Assembly (NCBI GenBank): GCA_021324445.1
Contig: JAJPJC010000403.1
Span: 1-34,026, forward strand
From: Isosphaeraceae bacterium
GTDB taxonomy: Bacteria > Planctomycetota > Planctomycetia > Isosphaerales > Isosphaeraceae
Direction of reading: 5' to 3'
DNA length: 34,026 nt
In this document: positions 6,579 to 13,388 of the stretch, one piece after another
Position numbering within the stretch: position 1 is the first letter of the stretch
Layout of the letters: every line of letters begins with the position of its first letter
Program-made: the position numbers and the translations under genes
The notes under the pieces: model-generated
Databases searched by the model: none
What the model was told of the DNA's origin: nothing
What the model saw: the letters and a program-made list of their open reading frames with translations, nothing else

Positions 6579-9500
6579 ATGCGTCATGTTCTCACATTTG
6601 TATTGGTCGTGGGTTGTTTCGCGGTGCTGTTCCTGGTCTGTTATGCCCCGGTCTTCTTCCAGGATCGCCAGTTCGGCTACCGGGACGCCGGGCACTATTA
6701 TTACCCGCTCTACCAGCGGGTGCAGCAGGAGTGGAATGCGGGGCGGGTTCCGTTGTGGGAGCCCGAGGAGAATGCGGGGGTGCCGTTGCTGGGGAATCCG
6801 ACCGCGGCGGTCCTCTATCCCGGCAAGCTGATCTACGCCGTGCTGCCGTATGCGTGGGCAGCGCGGGTCTACGTCGTCGCGCACACGGCGATGGCCTTTG
6901 TCGCCATGCTGGTCCTGATGAGGTCGTGGCAGGTCAGTTGGGTGGGCTCGACCCTCAGCGGTCTGGCCTACGCCTTCGGGGCCCCGATCCTGTTCCAGTA
7001 TTGCAACATCGTCTTCCTGGTGGGTGCCGCGTGGCTGCCGCTGGGCGTCCATGCGGTCGATCGGTGGGTTCGCCTGGGCCGGCGCTGGGGGCTGATCGAG
7101 CTGGCGGTCGTCCTGGCGATGCAGACCCTGGGAGGCGACCCGCAGTTGGCCTACTTGCTTGGTCTCGCGGGCGTCGGTTACGCGGCGGGGCTGGCCTGGA
7201 GCCGGGCGCGCCAGGGCACCGCCGCGGCCGGGAGCGGGAGCCGCACCGAGCCGCGGCCCGGCCGTTCGATCGCCTGGTCGCGGGTGTGGGTTTGGGGACC
7301 CACCCTGGTCGTCGCGTTGGGCTGCTGGGTCGTGGGGACGCTGGTGCTGGCGAAATGGCTGCCCAGGGTCCGGCCCAAGACCCCGTTGCCGCCCACGCTG
7401 CCACTGGCCTGGATGCCCTGGGTGCCCCTGGCCGTGACGGTCGCCTGGGGACTGGCCGGCCTGGGATTCCTCGTCTACTGGCGACGGCACGGCTGGCGGC
7501 TGCCGCTGGGGATCGCCTGGCTGGGATTGGTGACGGCGGCGATGCTGGCGATCGCGATCTCCGCGGCGCAGTTCCTCCCGGTCGTCGAGTTCACGCAGCA
7601 GACCTCGCGCGCCGCCGCGGGGGGTCCCCACGACATCTACCCGTTCAGTCTGGAGCCCTACCGGCTGGTGGAGCTGATCTGGCCCAACATCCTGGGGATC
7701 CAGCTCCATGGGAATACCTACTGGATGGATACGCTCCGACTGCCGGGGTTCCACCCGAAGGTCTGGGTGCCGTCGCTGTACGTCGGCGGCCTGACCCTCA
7801 TGCTGGCCTGCGGCGCGGTGGCGATCCGGCGGGGAACGCCGTGGCAGGTCTGGCTCTCCCTCATCGTGCTGGTCAGCCTGGTGGGGAGCCTGGGCCAGTT
7901 CACCAGCCCGATCTGGGCGACGCGCTTCCTCGCTCAGGTCTCGCACTGGCCGGCACTCCGGGTCTGGGCGGCGGACCTGGGTCCCCTCGACAAGGATGAT
8001 TCCACCCCGATCCGGCTCGATGGCTACCTCCGCGACGGCGACGGCGGCGCCTACTGGTGGATGGCGACCATCCTGCCGGGCTTCCGCCAGTTCCGCTATC
8101 CGGCGAAGTTGTTCACGTTCACCACTCTGGGGCTGGCCGCCCTGGCCGGGCTGGGCTGGGATCGGCTCCGGGCCGGGCACCGCCGGAGTCTGACCGCGGT
8201 GATGGCGGGGACGCTGGTCCTGAGCCTGGCCCTGCTGGTGGGCGTCGGGATCGAGCGTTCAGCGATCCTGACGGCCTTCCGGGCGGCCCACGTCTCTTCC
8301 CTCTTCGGCCCCTTCGATCCCGAGGGCGCCTACGGAGTGATCGTCCGGGCGCTGGGGCAGAGCGGGATCGTCCTGGGCCTCGGCCTGGTGATGATCCGCC
8401 TGGTGGGGACGCGTCCGGCGTGGGCGGGCGCCCTGGCCTTGATCGCGACGACAGCCGACCTCGCCGTGGCCAACGCCCGTTCGATCCTGACCGTCCCCCA
8501 GGCCCTGTTCGAGACGACTCCCGAGGTCGTCCGCATCATCGCCGACGCCGAGCGCGCCCAGCCCGCGACGGGTCCCTACCGGGTCCACCGCATGCCGCAG
8601 TGGGATCCGCCGATCTGGTTCACACGGCCTTCCACCGATCGTACCCAGGACTTCGTGGAGTGGGAGCGCAACACGGTGCAGCCGAAGTATGGCATCACCT
8701 TCGGCATGGACTACACGCATACCATGGGGGTCGCCGAGCTCTACGACTACGAGTGGTATTTCGGGGGGTTTCCCCGCAAGATCCGCTCGGCCGAGCTTGC
8801 CAGGACCCTGGGGATTGAGGTCGGCAAGGAGGTGGTTTACTTCCCACGCCGATCCTTCAACATGTGGAACACCCGTTATTTCATCCTCCCCTGCTGGCCC
8901 AACGGCTGGCGCGACGAGTTCCGGGGCTACGCGGCCTTCTTGCTCGACTGCGATGCGATCTATCCCGACCCGGCCCGCTTCCGCGGCCCGGGCGGTGCCG
9001 AGGCGCTCAAGAAGTGGACCGAGGAGCAGGATTTCCAGGTCTTTCGCAACCGGCAGGAATATCCCCGCGCCTGGGTGGTCCACGACGCGCGACGACTGGA
9101 GCCGATCGGCAGGCTGTCCCGGGATGCGCAGAAGCTGGCCATGCAAGAAATCACCTACGCCGATGACCAGTTCTGGAGCGACCGGAACTTGCACGCCTTC
9201 GACCCGCGTCGCTACGCTTGGGTCGAGGGCGACCAGGTCGGCCAGCTCCTCCCCTTCCTGCCCGGTGGGTCCGCGCGGCCGACCGAGACCGTCGAGGTCC
9301 GCTATCCCAACCCCCAGCGGGCCGAGCTCGAGGTCACGCTCGAGTCCCCCGGCCTGGTGGTCCTGGCCGATGTGTATTATCCCGGTTGGGAGCTGACCAT
9401 CGACGGCAAAGCCGCACCCATCTTCCGGGTCAACCGGCTGATGAAGGGCGCCGCCGTCACGGCCGGCAAGCATCACCTGGTCTATACCTATGATCCGCAA

Positions 9501-9791
9501 TCGTTCCGGGTCGGTAAGATCATCTCGCTGCTGGGACTGGTCGTCATGGTCCTGGCGGGAGTGGTCTGCACCTTGCGACCCGTGGACCAAGTCGTCGCGG
9601 GCTGGAATCACTCCGCACTGAGGAGGTCTGTTGATGAAGACGAGATCCCGACTCACCCTCGTCCTGGCCCTGGGCCCGGCCCTGGCGACGTGGGCTCAGA
9701 CTCCGCAGCAACCGAAGGTGGCACCGGGTCCCAACGAGCCGGATTGGGTGGTCATCTTGAAGGACCGCTACGGCCTGTCGATGTTCGCTGA
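6579..9791 (+). CDS. Large YfhO-like polytopic membrane protein
   Basis: A 1070-residue reading frame. The first ~550 residues contain many hydrophobic helices. The N-terminal block (YRDAGHYYYPLY, WNAGRVPLWEP, ENAGVPLLGNPTAAVLYPGK) is typical of YfhO-type proteins with a GT-C glycosyltransferase-like fold, as is QTSRAAAGGPHDIYPFSLEP later on. A soluble region (about 680-990) ends in VVLADVYYPGWELTIDGK, a common block of these proteins, followed by one last helix (IISLLGLVVMVLAGVVC). YfhO proteins are thought to modify envelope polymers; the substrate is unknown here. The ATG follows repeat B1, where AAAAGGAC can act as the ribosome site. The last ~52 codons overlap the next gene by 158 bases and look like out-of-frame translation, so the natural end is probably near 9621. 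Confidence 0.82.
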   Translation: MRHVLTFVLVVGCFAVLFLVCYAPVFFQDRQFGYRDAGHYYYPLYQRVQQEWNAGRVPLWEPEENAGVPLLGNPTAAVLYPGKLIYAVLPYAWAARVYVVAHTAMAFVAMLVLMRSWQVSWVGSTLSGLAYAFGAPILFQYCNIVFLVGAAWLPLGVHAVDRWVRLGRRWGLIELAVVLAMQTLGGDPQLAYLLGLAGVGYAAGLAWSRARQGTAAAGSGSRTEPRPGRSIAWSRVWVWGPTLVVALGCWVVGTLVLAKWLPRVRPKTPLPPTLPLAWMPWVPLAVTVAWGLAGLGFLVYWRRHGWRLPLGIAWLGLVTAAMLAIAISAAQFLPVVEFTQQTSRAAAGGPHDIYPFSLEPYRLVELIWPNILGIQLHGNTYWMDTLRLPGFHPKVWVPSLYVGGLTLMLACGAVAIRRGTPWQVWLSLIVLVSLVGSLGQFTSPIWATRFLAQVSHWPALRVWAADLGPLDKDDSTPIRLDGYLRDGDGGAYWWMATILPGFRQFRYPAKLFTFTTLGLAALAGLGWDRLRAGHRRSLTAVMAGTLVLSLALLVGVGIERSAILTAFRAAHVSSLFGPFDPEGAYGVIVRALGQSGIVLGLGLVMIRLVGTRPAWAGALALIATTADLAVANARSILTVPQALFETTPEVVRIIADAERAQPATGPYRVHRMPQWDPPIWFTRPSTDRTQDFVEWERNTVQPKYGITFGMDYTHTMGVAELYDYEWYFGGFPRKIRSAELARTLGIEVGKEVVYFPRRSFNMWNTRYFILPCWPNGWRDEFRGYAAFLLDCDAIYPDPARFRGPGGAEALKKWTEEQDFQVFRNRQEYPRAWVVHDARRLEPIGRLSRDAQKLAMQEITYADDQFWSDRNLHAFDPRRYAWVEGDQVGQLLPFLPGGSARPTETVEVRYPNPQRAELEVTLESPGLVVLADVYYPGWELTIDGKAAPIFRVNRLMKGAAVTAGKHHLVYTYDPQSFRVGKIISLLGLVVMVLAGVVCTLRPVDQVVAGWNHSALRRSVDEDEIPTHPRPGPGPGPGDVGSDSAATEGGTGSQRAGLGGHLEGPLRPVDVR

Positions 9792-10350
9792 TCTCCTGAA
9801 CCCGATCCAGACCACCGCCCTGGCCACGCCCGGGTTGTTCCGCAAGGCCGGACCCGGTCCGGTCCGGTTCACGCCGGTGATCGCGCTGGGACTGCCCACG
9901 CGGAATCGCGGCGGCTGGTATCCGGCCGCCGCCGGACCCGACGCCGCTCCGAAGAAGCGGGAGCTCTGGTCCTACATCTACAAGAATACCCCGGACGACC
10001 TGCGGACCGGCAAGAACCTGCCGCCGCCGCTGGACCCGGGCGCATCGACCGAATTCGAGCCGGGCGAGGCGCCCTTCGGGCTGTGGCTCTCCAACGACGG
10101 CCTCAACGACGGCGGCGTCTTCAGCCAGCCGGCCCTGGTGGCCCGGCTCAACTCACGTCTGGCCAAGCAGCCCTACAAGGCCATGATCTACCCGAACCGC
10201 GACAAGGCCTCGGGCCAGCGCATCCCCCACAGCTACATCATCGGCTGGGAGTACTCGACCAACGACGACTTCCAGGATGTCGTCTGCCAGTTGGACAATG
10301 CAACCCTGATCGCCGCGCCGACGGCCGCGAAGCCGTTGCGCAGTCCCTGA
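9634..10350 (+). CDS. Secreted hypothetical protein
   Basis: A 238-residue protein with a clear signal peptide (RLTLVLALGPALATWAQ) and no other hydrophobic segment. The start is ATG 9634 with AGGAGG at 9621-9626, seven bases upstream; a TTG directly before it is less likely. The mature protein has a proline- and glycine-rich middle, then GEAPFGLWLSNDGLNDGGVF and SYIIGWEYSTNDDFQDVVCQ, which read as a compact beta-rich domain. I have the impression of similar domains at the ends of secreted planctomycete proteins but cannot name a family. It is probably co-transcribed with the YfhO-like gene, whose frame runs into it. Function is unknown. Confidence 0.75.
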   Translation: MKTRSRLTLVLALGPALATWAQTPQQPKVAPGPNEPDWVVILKDRYGLSMFADLLNPIQTTALATPGLFRKAGPGPVRFTPVIALGLPTRNRGGWYPAAAGPDAAPKKRELWSYIYKNTPDDLRTGKNLPPPLDPGASTEFEPGEAPFGLWLSNDGLNDGGVFSQPALVARLNSRLAKQPYKAMIYPNRDKASGQRIPHSYIIGWEYSTNDDFQDVVCQLDNATLIAAPTAAKPLRSP

Positions 10351-10394
10351 ACGGGGACCAGCCTGACGCGCCGCGGTCAGACGCCGCGGTCGCC

Positions 10395-10424
10395 TTTACG
10401 GCCCGTGCCCCGCCGGGGTATGAT
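10395..10424 (+). promoter_or_regulatory. Putative sigma70-type promoter for the SIS-ROK pair
   Basis: TTTACG (10395-10400) is followed after 18 bases by TATGAT (10419-10424). It lies in the 129-base gap before the SIS gene, predicting a transcript start near 10431 and a leader of about 50 bases. Confidence 0.45.
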
Positions 10425-10479
10425 CCGGGAGACCGGCCTCCCACCGGCCGACCATCCCAAAGCACGAGGTGACACATCG

Positions 10480-11091
10480 ATGCTTGGTGCCAAGTTAGGG
10501 GTTTCCGAGTACCTCCGGCGGGTGTGCCAGGAGATCCAACGGCTGGATCCGGCCCAGATCGAGCGGCTCAGTGAGCTGATCGAGGCGGCCTATGATCAGG
10601 GGCGCTTCGTCTTCATCTGCGGCAATGGCGGATCCGGGGCCAATGCGTCGCACTTGTGCGAAGACCTGGCCAAGTGCACGCTCCGCGACTTCGAGTCGCA
10701 GCGGCGACTGAAGGTCTTGAGCCTGACGGACAACACCGCGGGGATCATGGCCTGGGCCAACGACGAGGGGTATGACCGGATCTTCGTGGAGCAATTAAAG
10801 AACCTGGCCGCGCCGGGGGACCTGCTCCTGGCGATCTCCGGTTCCGGCAACAGCCCCAACATCCTCAAGGCGGTCGGCTGGGCCAACGAGCATGGATTGA
10901 CAACGGTGGGGATCACCGGCTTTTCCGGCGGCCAGCTGCGGAGCCTGGCGCACCATAGCCTGCATGCGGCGATCGACGACATGGGGATGGCCGAATCCTT
11001 GCATCAAGTCGTCTTCCACTGGGTCATTGACGACCTGTACCGGCGGTTCTCGGCCAAGGAGCTGTCCCACGCCGGTGCCGGAGCGAGCTGA
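10480..11091 (+). CDS. SIS-domain sugar-phosphate isomerase, GmhA/DiaA-like
   Basis: A 203-residue single-domain SIS protein. FICGNGGSGANASHLCEDLA (about 45-64) is the phosphosugar-binding loop of the GmhA/DiaA subgroup, and LLAISGSGNSPNILKAV (about 120-136) is the second SIS loop. These proteins act as homotetramers; GmhA converts sedoheptulose 7-phosphate to heptose 7-phosphate. ATG 10480 is preferred over an upstream in-frame codon because it follows a GAGGTGA ribosome site and begins at the usual family N-terminus. The ROK kinase gene follows 4 bases later, so the pair is an operon, consistent with making or salvaging a phosphosugar. No other heptose-pathway gene is adjacent, so isomerase specificity is inferred only from the loops. 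Confidence 0.88.
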   Translation: MLGAKLGVSEYLRRVCQEIQRLDPAQIERLSELIEAAYDQGRFVFICGNGGSGANASHLCEDLAKCTLRDFESQRRLKVLSLTDNTAGIMAWANDEGYDRIFVEQLKNLAAPGDLLLAISGSGNSPNILKAVGWANEHGLTTVGITGFSGGQLRSLAHHSLHAAIDDMGMAESLHQVVFHWVIDDLYRRFSAKELSHAGAGAS

Positions 11092-11095
11092 TCGG

Positions 11096-12091
11096 ATGGG
11101 CGCGGCCTGGCTTCTGGGGATCGAGATCGGCGGCACCAAGCTGCAACTGGGGATCGGTCAGGGAGGCGGGGAGCTGGCGGCCCTGCTGCGGCGGCCCGTC
11201 GACCCCTCCCGCGGCGCCGCCGGCATCCTCGACCAGATCGAATCCGGGTTGCCGGACCTGATCCGCCAGGCGGGTCTGACCGGCCAGCCGATCCGGTCGA
11301 TCGGCGTCGGGTTCGGCGGGCCGGTGGATGCGGCCCAAGGGCGGATCGAGCGATCGTATCAAGTTCCCGGCTGGGAAGGGTTTCCGCTGGCTGACTGGCT
11401 GCGCGATCGCTTCGCGGTCCCCGCCGTGGTCGTGCACAACGATGCCGACACCGCGGGATTGGCCGAGGCCCGCTTCGGTGCGGGGCGCGGCTGTTCACCA
11501 TTGCTGTACCTGACCGTCGGCAGCGGGATCGGCGGGGCGCTGCTGATTGAGGGTCGGATCTATCGCGGTTTTGGCCAGGGGGCCGGTGAGATCGGGCATC
11601 TCCACGTCCCGGACGGGTCCGGACCGGTGCCAGGCTGGCTCGAGCTGGAGCAGGTCGCCTCGGGATGGGCGATCGCCCAGGCCGCCCAGGACCATGCCCG
11701 TCGGCTGATCGAGCACCGGGCGACCGACTGGATCCTCCTGGAGCGGGCCGCTCACGACCCGGATCGGATCCATGCGGCCATGGTCGCGCAAGCCGCTGGC
11801 GAAGGGGATGCCGCCTCGGCCTCCATCCTGGCACGGGCTCACGCGGCCGTCGCGTTTGCCTTGGTCCAGGCCATCGCCCTGCTGGCACCGCGCCGGATCG
11901 TCCTCGGCGGCGGCGTCTCCCTGATTGGCGAGGCGGGCTGGTTCGACCCCATCCGCCGCCTGGTCGATCGCCAGGTCTTTCCCCCCTTCCGTGGGGGATT
12001 TGACATCGTGCCGGCCGTTCTCCGAGAGGAGGTCGTCGTCCATGGAGCCCTGACGCTGGCCCATGAGGCCCTGCCGCCAGCCGAACGTTGA
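11096..12091 (+). CDS. ROK-family sugar kinase lacking the zinc-cysteine motif
   Basis: A 331-residue protein. GIEIGGTKLQLG near residue 9 is the phosphate-binding loop of the ROK/actin-like ATPase fold; VVHNDADTAGLAEARFG has the catalytic Asp region; YLTVGSGIGGALLIEG and GAGEIGHLHV are the conserved central ROK blocks. Where most ROK proteins have CxCGxxGCLE, this one reads GPVPGWLELEQ with no cysteine, so the structural zinc site is absent. That is unusual but tolerated in some branches. The late ALLAPRRIVLGGGVS block is intact. There is no N-terminal helix-turn-helix, so it is a kinase and not a ROK repressor. ATG 11096 is four bases after the SIS stop. Likely substrate is glucose, an N-acetylhexosamine or a related sugar handled together with the SIS protein. 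Confidence 0.85.
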   Translation: MGAAWLLGIEIGGTKLQLGIGQGGGELAALLRRPVDPSRGAAGILDQIESGLPDLIRQAGLTGQPIRSIGVGFGGPVDAAQGRIERSYQVPGWEGFPLADWLRDRFAVPAVVVHNDADTAGLAEARFGAGRGCSPLLYLTVGSGIGGALLIEGRIYRGFGQGAGEIGHLHVPDGSGPVPGWLELEQVASGWAIAQAAQDHARRLIEHRATDWILLERAAHDPDRIHAAMVAQAAGEGDAASASILARAHAAVAFALVQAIALLAPRRIVLGGGVSLIGEAGWFDPIRRLVDRQVFPPFRGGFDIVPAVLREEVVVHGALTLAHEALPPAER

Positions 12092-12268
12092 AAGTTCTCA
12101 ACCGAGACGCGCGGGCGGGCCGACTTCCAATCTGATGGCGCAGAATGCCAATTGGCAAGAGTTTGTGTCTAGAACCCGTCTCGATGCAGTCTGGCTCCAG
12201 CCGACTCAGGGCCCGGATGGCCCTTCCCTAACGCCTCTTAATAGTGTCTCGACTCGCGGGGTCACGGC

Positions 12269-12298
12269 TTGACAAAGATGACGCCACGCACCCATAAT
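12269..12298 (+). promoter_or_regulatory. Strong sigma70-type promoter in a CDS-poor gap
   Basis: A perfect TTGACA (12269-12274), an 18-base spacer and CATAAT (12293-12298). It predicts a transcript start near 12305. This is among the best -35/-10 matches in the window, yet no convincing CDS follows for almost 700 bases. Confidence 0.6.
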
Positions 12299-12304
12299 TG
12301 GATA

Positions 12305-12660
12305 GATGTGGTCGCCGGCGCGAAGAGGCTCGGCCGGACTGTGGGGAAAAGCAGTCCGGAGAGCCGGGGGTCGGACTCTTATCCAGGGAGGTTCGAGGGG
12401 TGAGCGCCCTCGTTGGGAACAAATTACCAGGAAGCCCCTCGCCGACCTAGGAGAAGGATGTACAATGAAGATGGACAGGGGGGAAATGCCGTCCGGCCAT
12501 CGCGCGGAGTTCTGGGGCGCGTCGAGCTCCGGCCCCGGAGCCGTGGACCGGCCCGGCCGGGTCCGACCGCGCCGCCAGGCGGTGGGGAGGGATTTTCGTT
12601 TCCCAGAAACCACGCGGCCGGAAAACCGGGCGACCGGTTGTCCGATCGGCGCCCGGTTTG
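12305..12660 (+). ncRNA. Candidate structured RNA or long structured 5' leader
   Basis: The stretch between the promoter and 12660 lacks codon bias in any frame but can form several strong hairpins: GGCT/AGCC plus CCGGACTG-(10)-CAGTCCGG at 12327-12365; two mutually exclusive pairings of CGAGGGG (12394-12400) with either 12407-12412 or 12435-12441; and AAACCGGGCG/CGCCCGGTTT at 12623-12659. It may be a free RNA of about 350 nt or the leader of the 82-residue protein gene at 12980. It does not carry the conserved core of RNase P RNA, SRP RNA or tmRNA as far as I can read it. Family unknown. Confidence 0.4.
12623..12659 (+). terminator. Terminator-like hairpin with A/T-flanked stem
   Basis: AAACCGGGCG (12623-12632) and CGCCCGGTTT (12650-12659) form a perfect 10-base-pair stem around a 17-base loop. 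The T-run is only three long, so termination would be weak. It may mark the end of the candidate RNA that starts near 12305. Confidence 0.35.
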
Positions 12661-12979
12661 CCCATGGATCCTTCAGGAGCGTGGAAATCGCCCCGGGCGG
12701 CCCAAGAACTGGGCAGGATCGCTCGTGCGGCAGTCAGAATCGAGCCGGTGCGGTTGGCCGGCTGGTGAACCGAACCCAATCGATTTGGGATTCGTCTATA
12801 CGACTAGGACCGGATCGAGGATAATCCGGACGCCCCGAAGTCCTTGCGGACGAATGACATGGTCATGGATTGATGTTGGAGTCGAGGATCGACGGTTTTG
12901 CGGATCGTTCGAGCAAGATAGGAACGCGTGCCTCGAATTACCTACGGGTGGCCTCTTTTATCCTTCCGAGGGGCGCACA
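12661..12979. other. Intergenic stretch, nothing recognised
   Basis: No reading frame here shows the G/C third-position bias of neighbouring genes. The frame that joins ATG 12458 to the 82-residue protein is open, but its codon use looks random and its translation is rich in Arg, Pro and Gly, so I do not call it coding. No promoter, tRNA or repeat was seen. Confidence 0.5.
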
Positions 12980-13228
12980 ATGACCGCAAAATTGGCGGAG
13001 ACGCAACTCTGGCAGCAAAACCTGGCATCACTGATCCGGTCGGGTTTGTTTTCCAAGGCCGCGACCGGGGAATTGAATGGTTTATATACGGTCGTCGGTG
13101 TCTACGCGGACGAGACGTCGTCGGCGCCGCTGGCCAAGTACTCGGATTGGCGACGGGCCAGCGACGCCGCCAACCTCGTCAACCGGATCGCCAAGGCACA
13201 GGCGCAAGGGCCGGTCGAGTCGAATTGA
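12980..13228 (+). CDS. Small conserved-looking hypothetical protein, 82 residues
   Basis: Codon bias switches on at ATG 12980 (G or C in most third positions), with a GAGGGG ribosome site 7 bases upstream (12967-12972). The product begins MTAKLAETQLWQQNLASLIR, has a central GELNGLYTVVGVYADETSSA and ends in an amphipathic helix (SDAANLVNRIAKAQAQG). It has no signal peptide or membrane segment, so it is probably cytoplasmic. I do not recognise a family. A terminator-like hairpin follows at 13264. It stands alone between the structured gap and the phosphoesterase gene; its promoter may be the one at 12269, through a ~670-base leader, or one not recognised. Confidence 0.65.
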   Translation: MTAKLAETQLWQQNLASLIRSGLFSKAATGELNGLYTVVGVYADETSSAPLAKYSDWRRASDAANLVNRIAKAQAQGPVESN

Positions 13229-13263
13229 CCCGATCGGAGCCGAGGGAGTGCCCCAGGCCAGGG

Positions 13264-13284
13264 TCTCCCGCATGATGCGGGAGA
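13264..13284 (+). terminator. Hairpin after the 82-residue gene
   Basis: TCTCCCGCAT-G-ATGCGGGAGA is a perfect 10-base inverted repeat around one base, followed at 13293-13301 by the T-rich TTGTTTTGG. It is a plausible intrinsic terminator for the gene ending at 13228. Confidence 0.5.
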
Positions 13285-13322
13285 AGGCCTCGGGTTGTTT
13301 TGGGTCCGGATGGGGGACAGGG

Positions 13323-13342
13323 GGATCGCGGCGCCGCGATCC
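13323..13342. promoter_or_regulatory. Perfect 20-base palindrome before the phosphoesterase gene
   Basis: GGATCGCGGCGCCGCGATCC is identical to its own reverse complement. It sits 46 bases before the ATG at 13389, where an operator would lie. No T-run follows. Function is unproven. Confidence 0.4.
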
Positions 13343-13388
13343 GCGGGGCGTGTTGCCATGAGTCCTGCAGGAGGCGCTGATTGGGGTC

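Noticed and set aside
5907..8180. A 757-residue open frame on the minus strand opposite the esterase and YfhO-like genes
   Set aside because: It is rich in Arg, Pro, Gln and Gly, has no domain, and lies opposite genes with clear homology. It is a shadow of high third-position GC.
12341..12365. GGGGAAAAGCAGTCCGGAGAGCC resembling, in parts, the GAGGAAAGTCCGG core of RNase P RNA; with AGAAACC near 12604 as a possible 3' partner
   Set aside because: The conserved core has an insertion (GCA), and the expected ACAGAAA context and P4 pairing are not present, so I do not call it RNase P RNA.
12384..12412. GGTTCGAG resembling a tRNA T-loop
   Set aside because: The flanks do not form the T-arm, anticodon arm or acceptor stem of a tRNA.
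12458..13228. A 256-codon frame from ATG 12458 that continues into the 82-residue protein
   Set aside because: Codon positions before 12980 show no third-base bias and the translation is low-complexity Arg/Pro/Gly; only the part from 12980 looks coding.
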